Source: Micavibrio sp.
GTDB taxonomy: Bacteria; Pseudomonadota; Alphaproteobacteria; Micavibrionales; Micavibrionaceae
NCBI GenBank assembly: GCA_002695035.1
Contig: NZNU01000076.1
Coordinates: forward strand, 1-35,307
Length of the DNA: 35,307 bases
Direction: 5' to 3'
Part shown: positions 18,133 to 25,364 of the stretch, in pieces
Layout: each line of letters begins with the position of its first letter
Numbering within the stretch: the stretch's first letter is position 1
Position numbers and translations under genes: made by a program
Notes under the pieces: model-generated
The model's input: only the letters and a program-made list of their open reading frames with translations
Databases searched by the model: none
What the model was told of the DNA's origin: nothing

Positions 18133-19128
18133 ATGAAAACTCCCGTACATGTCGCTGTTACAGGTGCCGCAGGCCAGATAGGCTATGCGCTTTTATTCCG
18201 TATTGCTTCCGGCGAAATGCTGGGTAAAGACCAGCCTGTATGTTTGCACCTTCTTGAAATCACACCTGCACTGGATGCTTTGAAAGGTGTTGTTATGGAG
18301 CTGAAAGACTGCGCCTTTCCATTGCTTCACGATATTGTGGCGACGGACAAGGCAGAAGAGGCATTTAAGGATGTAAGTTATGCCCTTCTGGTTGGTGCAC
18401 GCCCCCGCGGCCCGGGCATGGAGCGTAAGGATCTGTTAGAAGCAAACGGCGCGATTTTCGGCCCGCAAGGGAAAGCTCTGAATGATCATGCCAAACGCGA
18501 TGTAAAAGTTCTGGTAGTCGGAAATCCTGCCAATACAAATGCGCTGATTGCACAGCAGAATGCGCCTGACCTTGACCCCAGATGTTTTACCGCAATGGTG
18601 CGTCTTGACCATAATCGCGCAATGAGCCAGCTGGCTGATAAAACAGATAAGCATTCAACCGATATCAAAAAAATGACTATTTGGGGTAACCACTCCTCTA
18701 CCCAATATCCTGATCTATACCATGCAACAGTTGATGGTAAACCTGCCATGGATACAGTGGATGAGGACTGGTACGAAAATACATTTATACCCGATGTACA
18801 GCAGCGCGGGGCGGCCATTATCAAGGCGCGCGGGGCGTCTTCTGCCGCCTCTGCCGCCTCTGCTGCCATTGATCATATGCGTTCATGGGCGTTGGGAACT
18901 GATGAGGGTGACTGGGTTTCAATGGCCATTCCCTCTGACGGATCATATGGTATCGAAGAAGGTGTTATATATGGCTATCCCGTAACCTGTAAGGACGGTA
19001 AGTATGAAATTGTACAGGGTCTGGAAATAGGTGAGTTTTCACGCGCGCGCATGGATGCGACTGAAAAAGAACTGAGAGAAGAACGCGCAGCCGTTGAAGG
19101 TCTTTTCCCGAAAAGCAAAGCTGCTTAG
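18133..19128 (+). CDS. mdh: Malate dehydrogenase (NAD-dependent, cytosolic-type)
   Basis: 331 residues. The nucleotide-binding start is [25 protein letters not shown], as in the malate dehydrogenases of Burkholderia, actinobacteria and Thermus and eukaryotic cytosolic MDH. Substrate arginines are in [15 protein letters not shown] (Arg92 and Arg98) and MVRLDHNRA (Asp159, Arg162); the catalytic His187 is in [10 protein letters not shown]. It interconverts malate and oxaloacetate in the TCA cycle. Most alphaproteobacteria use the shorter LDH-like MDH encoded beside sucCD, so this type is unusual here. An AGAAAGG SD precedes the ATG, and a strong terminator follows, so it is probably monocistronic. 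Confidence 0.93.
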   Translation: MKTPVHVAVTGAAGQIGYALLFRIASGEMLGKDQPVCLHLLEITPALDALKGVVMELKDCAFPLLHDIVATDKAEEAFKDVSYALLVGARPRGPGMERKDLLEANGAIFGPQGKALNDHAKRDVKVLVVGNPANTNALIAQQNAPDLDPRCFTAMVRLDHNRAMSQLADKTDKHSTDIKKMTIWGNHSSTQYPDLYHATVDGKPAMDTVDEDWYENTFIPDVQQRGAAIIKARGASSAASAASAAIDHMRSWALGTDEGDWVSMAIPSDGSYGIEEGVIYGYPVTCKDGKYEIVQGLEIGEFSRARMDATEKELREERAAVEGLFPKSKAA

Positions 19129-19157
19129 AAACACATTCAAAGCTTAGATTTTCTTAG

Positions 19158-19192
19158 AAACCCGCCCTTGAATGTCAGTGGCGGGTTTTTTT
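19158..19192 (+). terminator. Intrinsic terminator after mdh
   Basis: A 9-bp perfect stem (AAACCCGCC at 19158-19166 with GGCGGGTTT at 19180-19188), a 13-nt loop, then a T-run through 19192, starting 29 bp after the mdh stop. The loop segment TTGAATGT (19168-19175) can also pair perfectly with ACATTCAA (19133-19140). Confidence 0.9.
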
Positions 19193-19203
19193 AGAATGGG
19201 ACT

Positions 19204-20532
19204 TTAAAACATATCTTTGATTTTGTGCCATATCATGCCCAGACCAACCAAATGATGGTCATATTTTCCGGCAAAGGGAATATTGCCGGTTCGGAATGCT
19301 TTGGCAAAATCAGGATTTTCTTGGGAGAGGTTTGTGTCTCCTGCAATACGCGCCGCCATAAGTCTTGCCGACATATGAGTGGGGACAACACCGTGACCAC
19401 AAAAACCCAATGCATAATGTATTTTATCGTCAAGACATCCGATTTGCGGTAACTCATTCAATGTTGCTGAGAAGTACCCGCCCCACCAATGTGTGATATG
19501 AATATTTTGCAAAGAAGGAAAGAGCTTAATCATTTCGCCATAAACCGACTTAAAAGCCTTTTCTTCTTCTGTTTTATTACGTGTCAAAGGCGCATCGCCG
19601 CCACCAAAAATAAGGCGTTTATCCGCAGTCTTGGTATAATAATTTGTCAGGTTTTGCCATTCAAAAACAGCATGATTAGATGGCAGTATCTGATCGTAAA
19701 TGTCATCGCTTAATACTTCTGTTGCGAGCATTGAAGTTCTCAAAAGAACATATTTTTTTCTCAGATTGGGTAAAAGCCTGCCCTGATAGGCATCACCTGC
19801 GGCAATAACCTGATCTGCCGTTATTGTGGCTTTGGGTGTCGTTATTTCCATTTTACCCGATGCTGTCTTTTTCATGGAAAGAGCCGGGGTTTCTTCAAAA
19901 ATTTCCACACCCATCTCGGTGCATATGCTGGCTATGGAGGTAATATATTTGAGTGGGTTAAAGCAGCCTGCAAAATCATCGCGCATCGCGCCTTCATAAA
20001 GTGTCGTGCCAATATCTTTTGCTGTTTCGCTGGCATCAATAAAATCTGTTTTATAACCGACTTTTTCGCGAAGAAAATCTATATGATCGCCAAGATCGTC
20101 ATTTGATTTTTTATCTGTTGCGGTAATTGTAAGACCGGGTTTGAAATCGCAATCAATATTATGTTTTTCAATCAGCCGCCTAATTTCTCCCAAAGCCTCA
20201 ACAGTTGCCTGATAAGAGGCCTTGGCGATGTCTACACCATATTTACGTGCAATGACGCGAATATCCTGATTATAGCCCGGAATGACTTGTCCGCTGTTTC
20301 TGCCGGAAGCACCCCAGCCAACGCGGTGCCGTTCGACTACAGTCACGTCAAAGCCATATTGCTTTAGATAATAGGCGCTTAATAGCCCTGTAAAACCCGC
20401 ACCGATCACACAGATTTGAGTTTTTTTATCCTTATCGAGATTTGGATAATTACGGTTTTCTTTCAATTTGTCGCGATATAGACAAAGGTCGTCAGTGGGA
20501 AAACGGTCACGCGGATTGATAAATGTCGGCAT
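19204..20532 (-). CDS. FAD-dependent amine/amino-acid oxidase (PuuB/DAO family)
   Basis: 442 residues of the DAO family, closest in layout to gamma-glutamylputrescine oxidoreductase (PuuB/OrdL). A ~38-residue leader ending in the FAD fold is typical of this subgroup. The Rossmann motif is VIGAGFTGLLSAYYL (Gly44-x-Gly46-x2-Gly49), then VTVVERHRVGWGASGRNSGQV, the flavin-contact stretch of PuuB-like proteins. Near the C-terminus come THWWGGYFSATLNELPQIG and ALGFCGHGVVPTHMSARL. It oxidises a primary or secondary amine using O2 or another acceptor. No other polyamine genes are nearby, so the substrate is unassigned. The ATG at 20532 has no clear SD. Confidence 0.85.
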   Translation of the reverse strand: MPTFINPRDRFPTDDLCLYRDKLKENRNYPNLDKDKKTQICVIGAGFTGLLSAYYLKQYGFDVTVVERHRVGWGASGRNSGQVIPGYNQDIRVIARKYGVDIAKASYQATVEALGEIRRLIEKHNIDCDFKPGLTITATDKKSNDDLGDHIDFLREKVGYKTDFIDASETAKDIGTTLYEGAMRDDFAGCFNPLKYITSIASICTEMGVEIFEETPALSMKKTASGKMEITTPKATITADQVIAAGDAYQGRLLPNLRKKYVLLRTSMLATEVLSDDIYDQILPSNHAVFEWQNLTNYYTKTADKRLIFGGGDAPLTRNKTEEEKAFKSVYGEMIKLFPSLQNIHITHWWGGYFSATLNELPQIGCLDDKIHYALGFCGHGVVPTHMSARLMAARIAGDTNLSQENPDFAKAFRTGNIPFAGKYDHHLVGLGMIWHKIKDMF

Positions 20533-20681
20533 AAGAAGATCAATTATTTATGAATTAAATTTTACATCAAGGTGACGTATACGGGTTTTTAGACTATACC
20601 CAAATTATGTATTAGCCCAGAAAAAAAATATGTCTTTCAGGGCGTTTTTAACACTAACAATAGAAAAGAGACCAGCAAAAT

Positions 20682-21053
20682 TTAGACTGCCAAAACTATG
20701 GCAGTGATCCAGCATAAAGCGATAAAAACACGGGTCAGCAATACCGCGGCGCTTCCGATATCTTTGGCCTTCTGGGCGAGATGACTGCGTTCTGGACTGG
20801 CCTTGTCAGTGACGGCCTCAATAGAGGTGTTGACACATTCAATAATAATCATTGGAAAGAGGCTGGCTGTCAGGATGAGCCAAGTGCCCCCGCCCCAATC
20901 AAAATACATTGCAAGTCCTGTGGCCAGAATAAATCCAAACACAAACTGGATGCAGCTGACACGGAAGGATGTGTCTTCGTCCAAGGACATCATTAACCCG
21001 TCAAAGGAATGCTTTAAATTCCGAAAAGGATTATATTTTTTTGATTTTTTCAT
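20682..21053 (-). CDS. dgkA: Diacylglycerol kinase (DgkA)
   Basis: 123 residues from ATG 21053 (MKKSKKYNPFRNLKHSF), the standard DgkA size; a longer frame to 21113 would overlap the divergent PAP2 start. Three transmembrane helices are visible. The signature ECVNTSIEAVTDKASPER (catalytic Glu and metal-binding Glu) is followed by HLAQKAKDIGSAAVLL. The enzyme phosphorylates diacylglycerol (or undecaprenol in Gram-positive-like homologs) at the inner membrane. It lies back to back with a PAP2 phosphatase of potentially opposite chemistry, 49 bp apart, sharing one regulatory gap. Confidence 0.93.
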   Translation of the reverse strand: MKKSKKYNPFRNLKHSFDGLMMSLDEDTSFRVSCIQFVFGFILATGLAMYFDWGGGTWLILTASLFPMIIIECVNTSIEAVTDKASPERSHLAQKAKDIGSAAVLLTRVFIALCWITAIVLAV

Positions 21054-21102
21054 ACTCAGCCATATAGTTTGTTTATAAACATTTGTAAGAGATAATAATT
21101 CC

Positions 21103-21843
21103 ATGCCAACCATCCATAATTTTTTAAAATCGCTCTTTAAAGTTTTTTACAATGCGCCGCTTGTCGCAGGGGCGATGGTTGCATCTATTTGCATGTTTAT
21201 TGTCTTTGGTGAAATAGTTGACGAGGTTCTGGAAGGAGATTCTCACGAGCTGGATACAAAAATTCTTTTAATGCTTAGGGAGCCGGGCAATACAGATTCC
21301 CCGCTTGGCCCTGTATGGTTTGAAGAAATGGTGCGTGATTTTACCAGCCTGGGCGGTATGGGGCCTTTGACGCTTATAACTCTTACTGTCTTTGTTTATT
21401 TAATTCTTAGAAATCTGAAAGGTCATGCCTTTTATCTTCTGGCAACAGTAATTACGGGTACAGCACTTAGCAATCTGTTAAAAATAGGCTTCGACAGGCC
21501 ACGGCCTGATCTTGTTCCGCATGGTTCAATGACATTTACTAATGCTTTCCCGAGCGGCCACTCTTTTATGGCGACCGTTGTATACCTCACCTTGGCGGTG
21601 ATCCTTTCTCAGGCAGAAAAATCAAGATCTGCCAAAATCTATATATTGTCTTTGGGTGTACTTATATCGGTTATAGTGGGGGCCAGTCGCGTGTATTTGG
21701 GCGTACATTGGCCAAGTGACGTCCTTGCAGGATGGGTCATTGGCGCAGGCTGGGCTTTACTATTCTGGGTTTTGGCGGAATATCTTAAAATGCGAAATGT
21801 GCTTAAAAAGCGTGGTGATGAGGATACTCAGTCTAGCGGGTAG
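21103..21843 (+). CDS. PAP2-family membrane phosphatase
   Basis: 246 residues with about six membrane segments. All three PAP2 motifs are present: KIGFDRPRP (K-x6-RP), FPSGHSFMA (PSGH) and GASRVYLGVHWPSD (SR-x5-H-x3-D), so the active-site Lys, Arg, His and nucleophile His are intact. Such enzymes remove phosphate from phosphatidate, undecaprenyl pyrophosphate or phosphatidylglycerophosphate on the periplasmic side; the exact substrate is unknown. A long periplasmic segment (EVLEGDSHELDTKILLMLR) before the core is typical of the YodM/PgpB-like branch. The 3' end overlaps greB on the opposite strand by 16 bp. Confidence 0.92.
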   Translation: MPTIHNFLKSLFKVFYNAPLVAGAMVASICMFIVFGEIVDEVLEGDSHELDTKILLMLREPGNTDSPLGPVWFEEMVRDFTSLGGMGPLTLITLTVFVYLILRNLKGHAFYLLATVITGTALSNLLKIGFDRPRPDLVPHGSMTFTNAFPSGHSFMATVVYLTLAVILSQAEKSRSAKIYILSLGVLISVIVGASRVYLGVHWPSDVLAGWVIGAGWALLFWVLAEYLKMRNVLKKRGDEDTQSSG

Positions 21844-22310
21844 GTGATTTCCAGAATTTCCAGATATTCTTCACCCTGATCTGTGCGAACTTTGACCTCA
21901 TCTCCTTCCTCTGCCTTTAACAAAGCGCGCCCCACTGGTGACATCCAGTTAATTTTACCCTCGCGGTAATCAGCTTCATCCACATCAACAAGCTGTACCG
22001 TTACTTCGCTATCATCTTCGCGCAGATATTTGACTTTTGCGCCGAAGAAAACACGGGTTAAATTTTGTTGTTGGGCCGGGTCAACAATAGTTGTGTTTTC
22101 CAGTTTTTTGGTCAGGTAACGTACACGGCGGTCAATTTCGCGAAGGCGTTTTTTATTGTAAATATAATCGCCGTTTTCCGAGCGGTCCCCGTTTCCTGCA
22201 GCCCAGGACACTATATCTACTATTTTCGGGCGCTCATCATGTAGTAGCCAGTAAAGCTCTTTCTCAAGAACACGGTAACCCTTTGGTGTCATGTAATTTT
22301 GTTGTGACAT
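21828..22310 (-). CDS. greB: Transcription elongation factor GreB
   Basis: 160 residues, the GreA/GreB size. The N-terminal coiled coil has MTPKGYRVLEKELYWLLHDERP and GNGDRSENGDYIYNKKRLREID. The DRSENGDYIY tip carries the acidic residues that reach the RNA-polymerase active site for backtracked-RNA cleavage. The YNKKRLREIDRRVRYLTK pattern favours GreB over GreA. The C-terminal FKBP-like domain ends with SPVGRALLKAEEGDEV. It is convergent with the PAP2 gene, with a 16-bp overlap of coding ends. Confidence 0.93.
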   Translation of the reverse strand: MSQQNYMTPKGYRVLEKELYWLLHDERPKIVDIVSWAAGNGDRSENGDYIYNKKRLREIDRRVRYLTKKLENTTIVDPAQQQNLTRVFFGAKVKYLREDDSEVTVQLVDVDEADYREGKINWMSPVGRALLKAEEGDEVKVRTDQGEEYLEILEITYPLD

Positions 22311-22420
22311 GGTGTTTTAATGGATGTTTGATATAAGCATTATGTTTGCAGTTTGGACTGATACTTTGATCAATATCGTTTAATATTGCAAGAGGCAGAT
22401 CAAGCCCAAGCCTTGTCATT

Positions 22421-22461
22421 AAAAAACCGCGCTCAGAGTTTTGACTGAGGCGCGGTTTTTT
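22421..22461 (-). terminator. Intrinsic terminator after the GcrA-domain gene (possibly bidirectional)
   Basis: A long stem AAAAAACCGCG-CTCAG (22421-22436) with CTGAG-GCGCGGTTTTTT (22445-22461), broken by one bulged base, around an 8-nt loop. It has a T-run in the minus direction and a matching A-run for the plus direction. It ends about 15 bp beyond the stop of the 66-codon GcrA-domain gene and insulates it from greB. Confidence 0.85.
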
Positions 22462-22475
22462 AAAGATGCCGAATA

Positions 22476-22676
22476 TCAGGCTGCTTTTTTAAGCTTTTTA
22501 TCAAGTTCTTTTTGTTTCTGGCTTTTAGAAACATAATTTGTGCGGTAAGCCATTTTTGTATGTAATTCGCAATAGGAACTATCTTCTGAATCTGAAGTGG
22601 CACCACAGAATTTAAAGTCGTCTTCCTGCGGGTCGCCAATTGGCCATTTACAGGTTTTATGCGTCAGGTCTTTCAT
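22476..22676 (-). CDS. GcrA C-terminal-domain mini-protein
   Basis: Encodes 66 residues: KTCKWPIGDPQEDDFKFCG followed by SSYCELHTKMAYR, then a Lys-rich tail. This closely matches the conserved C-terminal segment of the alphaproteobacterial cell-cycle regulator GcrA (C-x-WPIGDP...F-x-FCG...YC-x2-H-x3-AY). Candidate zinc ligands are Cys9, Cys24, Cys36 and His39. Full GcrA (~170 aa) has an N-terminal HTH that contacts methylated GANTC sites; nothing like it is encoded here. The ATG at 22676 is 17 nt from a strong SD (AAGGAGAT, complement of 22694-22701). An in-frame ATT at 22688 sits 5 nt from that SD and may be the true start, adding four residues. It has its own promoter and terminator. Confidence 0.8.
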   Translation of the reverse strand: MKDLTHKTCKWPIGDPQEDDFKFCGATSDSEDSSYCELHTKMAYRTNYVSKSQKQKELDKKLKKAA

Positions 22677-22722
22677 TGAACAGGTAATATCGTATCTCCT
22701 TGTTTAAAAATAAAAAATCTCT

Positions 22723-22744
22723 TTTAAAACAACCTTGTTTTAAA
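22723..22744. promoter_or_regulatory. 22-bp AT-rich perfect palindrome in the GcrA-domain gene leader
   Basis: Arms TTTAAAACAA (22723-22732) and TTGTTTTAAA (22735-22744) are perfectly inverted around CC. It lies about 40 nt downstream of the predicted start of transcription. The half-site followed by AAGG recurs just before the SD (minus strand TTTTTAAACAAGGAG), so the second arm could alternatively pair next to the SD. It could be an operator or an RNA switch; neither is shown. Confidence 0.5.
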
Positions 22745-22791
22745 GCAAAATTAATAAACTGGTATGGAATTTCAATTTTGTGTGTAAATGT

Positions 22792-22820
22792 ATTATAGCA
22801 TAAAGGACTGAAATATGCAA
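22792..22820 (-). promoter_or_regulatory. Sigma-70 promoter of the GcrA-domain gene
   Basis: A perfect -10 TATAAT (complement of 22792-22797), a 17-nt spacer, and -35 TTGCAT (complement of 22815-22820). It predicts a leader of about 110 nt containing the palindrome. Confidence 0.65.
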
Positions 22821-22849
22821 AAAAGCTTGTTCAAGAGCGGCTTTTAAGG

Positions 22850-23812
22850 TTATTCAACCGGGTTGATTACGTAGTGAACGGTCAAAACCAAGGCGACGGA
22901 GATCATTAACCCCAACACCATTTTCGCAAAGTCTTTTCCTATCAGCGGAAACACATAGCCAAATTTGTAGGTGGCGCGATTGGCAGTCGCAATCGCCAAT
23001 TCCCGCCCCGTCAGAACGCCAACAAAAACCCATGTGGTGGACATAGGGATGGTATTTAATTCCTTGAAATACCATAATATAATTGCATAGATAAAATCTA
23101 TTATTGTGGCAGAGCGCATAAAACGTGACCCTGTTTTTTCCAAAACTATAGTCTGGATTTTTCCACCTTGCGTATAAAAGATCATGCCTAACCACGATAC
23201 TAAGACCGCGATTGCCCCCATTAATATCGGGAACGGCATATCACGTGGCAGGAAGACGGCAATATTGGCCATGTCGTGAGATAGCCAGGAAAACCATAAA
23301 AAACCAGTAGACGCCCATTGCGCCGTACGCCAGTATTTTCGTGTTTCCTTGCGTACGGTATTAAATTTCTCATTTATAAAACGCGACAACACTAACCACA
23401 ATACGTAAGCAACTGTTGCTGATAAACCATACCCCACAATAGATTTTATAAGCATTTTTTCCAAGACCACGGTGGAGGCGAAGACTGATAGCACCAGAAA
23501 AGTGGTGGAAACAGGAATGCCTGTACGGGTCAACAGAACAAGTACGGCGGGTGCTGCTGCGTGATACCATTCAATCTGTACGGGTGGAATGCTGTCCAGT
23601 CGTCCATAGGAAATATCACCGCCATTAACTTGCCATCCGTAAACAAGGGTAAAAATCAAAACAAGGCTTGCAACAAGCCATAACCAGTACCATTTAAAAA
23701 CACGGATATTGGAAGCAATAAAAGTCCCTAATGTTTGAACGGAATCATTGCCGATAACGGAATAGGCCGCCAGCATAAAACCAATAAGTGCGTACACGGT
23801 ATGAATGTCCAT
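22850..23812 (-). CDS. PiT-like inorganic phosphate permease
   Basis: 320 residues, with about nine membrane segments. It resembles the PiT/PHO-4 family internal duplication: an N-terminal GNDSVQTLGT (residues 21-30, compare GANDxANxxG) with GIPVSTTFLVLS (98-109), and in the second half SHDMANIAVFLPR (178-190) with IPMSTTWVFVGVLTGREL (255-272, compare P.StThalvG). Canonical PiT proteins co-transport phosphate, often as a metal-phosphate complex, with protons or Na+. It is shorter and more divergent than E. coli PitA, so the substrate could differ. It diverges from yjdM across 124 bp. No Pho box was recognised. Confidence 0.68.
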   Translation of the reverse strand: MDIHTVYALIGFMLAAYSVIGNDSVQTLGTFIASNIRVFKWYWLWLVASLVLIFTLVYGWQVNGGDISYGRLDSIPPVQIEWYHAAAPAVLVLLTRTGIPVSTTFLVLSVFASTVVLEKMLIKSIVGYGLSATVAYVLWLVLSRFINEKFNTVRKETRKYWRTAQWASTGFLWFSWLSHDMANIAVFLPRDMPFPILMGAIAVLVSWLGMIFYTQGGKIQTIVLEKTGSRFMRSATIIDFIYAIILWYFKELNTIPMSTTWVFVGVLTGRELAIATANRATYKFGYVFPLIGKDFAKMVLGLMISVALVLTVHYVINPVE

Positions 23813-23936
23813 GGATAAAGCCCTCTAAACCTTTGGCATGTAATTGATATTGCTCAATCTAAACGGAAAATACCCTAACATTTTAAAATTTTATCGTGTA
23901 GGATTAAATCATCTATTTTCAAAATAAGGACTTTTA

Positions 23937-24281
23937 ATGAGTGAATTACCCAACTGCCCAAAATGTGACTCCCCCTATACTTATGAAGACGGGGTATTGT
24001 TGAATTGCCCCGAATGCGGACACCAATGGTCAAAAAATCAGGCAGAGAGTGGTGCAAACCAAAAGGTAATCCGTGATGCAAATGGTAACGAATTGGCAGA
24101 TGGAGACACGGTCACTGTTATCAAAGACCTGAAAGTCAAGGGCTCATCCTCAGTCGTAAAGGTCGGCACAAAGGTCAAGAATATCAGGCTTGTTGAAGGC
24201 GACCATGATATTGACTGTAAAATTCCGGGTATCGGTGCAATGGGCCTTAAGTCGGAATTTGTCAAAAAGGTGACTGATTAG
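23937..24281 (+). CDS. yjdM: Zinc-ribbon protein YjdM (PhnA family)
   Basis: 114 residues, family length. The N-terminal zinc ribbon has CPKC (Cys7, Cys10) and CPEC (Cys24, Cys27). The C-terminal SH3-like domain reads [24 protein letters not shown] then [20 protein letters not shown] and [10 protein letters not shown], all diagnostic of YjdM/PhnA. The family was named for closeness to phosphonate genes in E. coli, but its function is not established. An AAGGA SD lies about 8 nt before the ATG. It is divergent from the PiT-like permease and convergent with the exchanger gene, 24 bp away. Confidence 0.92.
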   Translation: MSELPNCPKCDSPYTYEDGVLLNCPECGHQWSKNQAESGANQKVIRDANGNELADGDTVTVIKDLKVKGSSSVVKVGTKVKNIRLVEGDHDIDCKIPGIGAMGLKSEFVKKVTD

Positions 24282-24305
24282 ATATTGCCAGTGTTGCATT
24301 TTTCC

Positions 24306-25364
24306 TCAGGCTCTGACCATGTAGAGCGCCAAAAGGCTTAGAATATACCCGACCAGTATCAATGCAGAATCTATGCCGAGAGTGAAAATTTTCCTGCGCG
24401 GCCGTATGAGTAGTCCAAGGCAGTATATTGCTGTCAGAATTACTCCAGATCCCAAGGCGATACGTTCAGCCAGACCTATCTCGTTGATAACCGCGCCAGA
24501 GCGGAAGAAAATATCAACAGGAAAAACAAGAAAGGTCATAATCAGGTTGCTGCCCATTATATTTGTAATGGCCATCGTATAAGCCCTGACTTTTACAGCG
24601 GCAAGAGAGGTGCTGAGTTCCGGCAGGGAGGTGGTCAATGCAAGAAGGGAAGCTCCAATGAAACTTGTTCCCAGCCCTGTCTGTTCCGCCAGGGTTTCTG
24701 CCAAAGACACAACCAGGGCGCCGCTGATGAGAATAATAATTGCGGCAATAGCAGTGCCCGTAAAAAGTTTTATGCGCGAATACTCATCAAAGCGGTTATT
24801 GCGCTCTTTTAAATTTTTATCATCGGGCACGTCCACCAGCGACCATCCTGCATGTGTTTCAAAGCGTTGCATGCTGTAAGTCGCCAAGACATATATGGCT
24901 GCGATAATGCAGCTTCCCAACCCTATATTCCAGGCAAGAATGAAATCACCGGTAAAGCTGAACATTAATAATGTCGACAAGGATATAATTAAAAACAATC
25001 CTGCCATTACCGGGGTTAGCTGTTTTGGAAAAGATGTCATGGTTTTGTGAATGACAAAAATATCCACTATGGCAAGTACGGCAAGCTGAAGTAGCATACC
25101 GCCAAACATATTATTGAGAGCAAGGTTGCCCTGCTCGTTGAGGGATGCCGTCAGTGTTGTAACCATCTCGGGAAGCTCGGTGGCTGTTGCCAGTAATATG
25201 AGTCCCAAGAAAGCGCGCGCGATTTTGGTCTGTTCGGCAATAGCATCGACAAGATAAGAGATCCGCGTTCCGGCAATACAGATTGATGCCGCTAGAATAA
25301 GAAAAAAACCCAGATTTATTGCAAGGCTAAATTGTTCAAACAATGCATTTGTCCCATTCACCAT
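24306..25364 (-). CDS. Ca2+/cation antiporter (CaCA) family membrane protein
   Basis: 352 residues in two homologous halves of about five membrane segments. The alpha repeats are visible: LGLILLATATELPEMVTTL (residues 53-71) with NNMFGGMLLQ in the first half, and FIGASLLALTTSLPELSTSL (235-254) with NIMGSNLIM in the second. The acidic residue of each [T/S]-[T/S]-E/S-LPE motif coordinates Ca2+ or Na+ in this superfamily. A cytosolic linker of about 35 charged residues (165-199) joins the halves, shorter than in eukaryotic NCX. Its start lies inside the fusion gene's end (29-bp overlap), so it is translated from the same mRNA and probably shares its stress promoter. Confidence 0.87.
   Translation of the reverse strand: MVNGTNALFEQFSLAINLGFFLILAASICIAGTRISYLVDAIAEQTKIARAFLGLILLATATELPEMVTTLTASLNEQGNLALNNMFGGMLLQLAVLAIVDIFVIHKTMTSFPKQLTPVMAGLFLIISLSTLLMFSFTGDFILAWNIGLGSCIIAAIYVLATYSMQRFETHAGWSLVDVPDDKNLKERNNRFDEYSRIKLFTGTAIAAIIILISGALVVSLAETLAEQTGLGTSFIGASLLALTTSLPELSTSLAAVKVRAYTMAITNIMGSNLIMTFLVFPVDIFFRSGAVINEIGLAERIALGSGVILTAIYCLGLLIRPRRKIFTLGIDSALILVGYILSLLALYMVRA

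Noticed and set aside
18838-18870. Short repeat of Ser-Ala codons in mdh ([10 protein letters not shown])
   Set aside because: Ser/Ala-rich stretch at this place is normal in this malate dehydrogenase type (substrate-binding helix).
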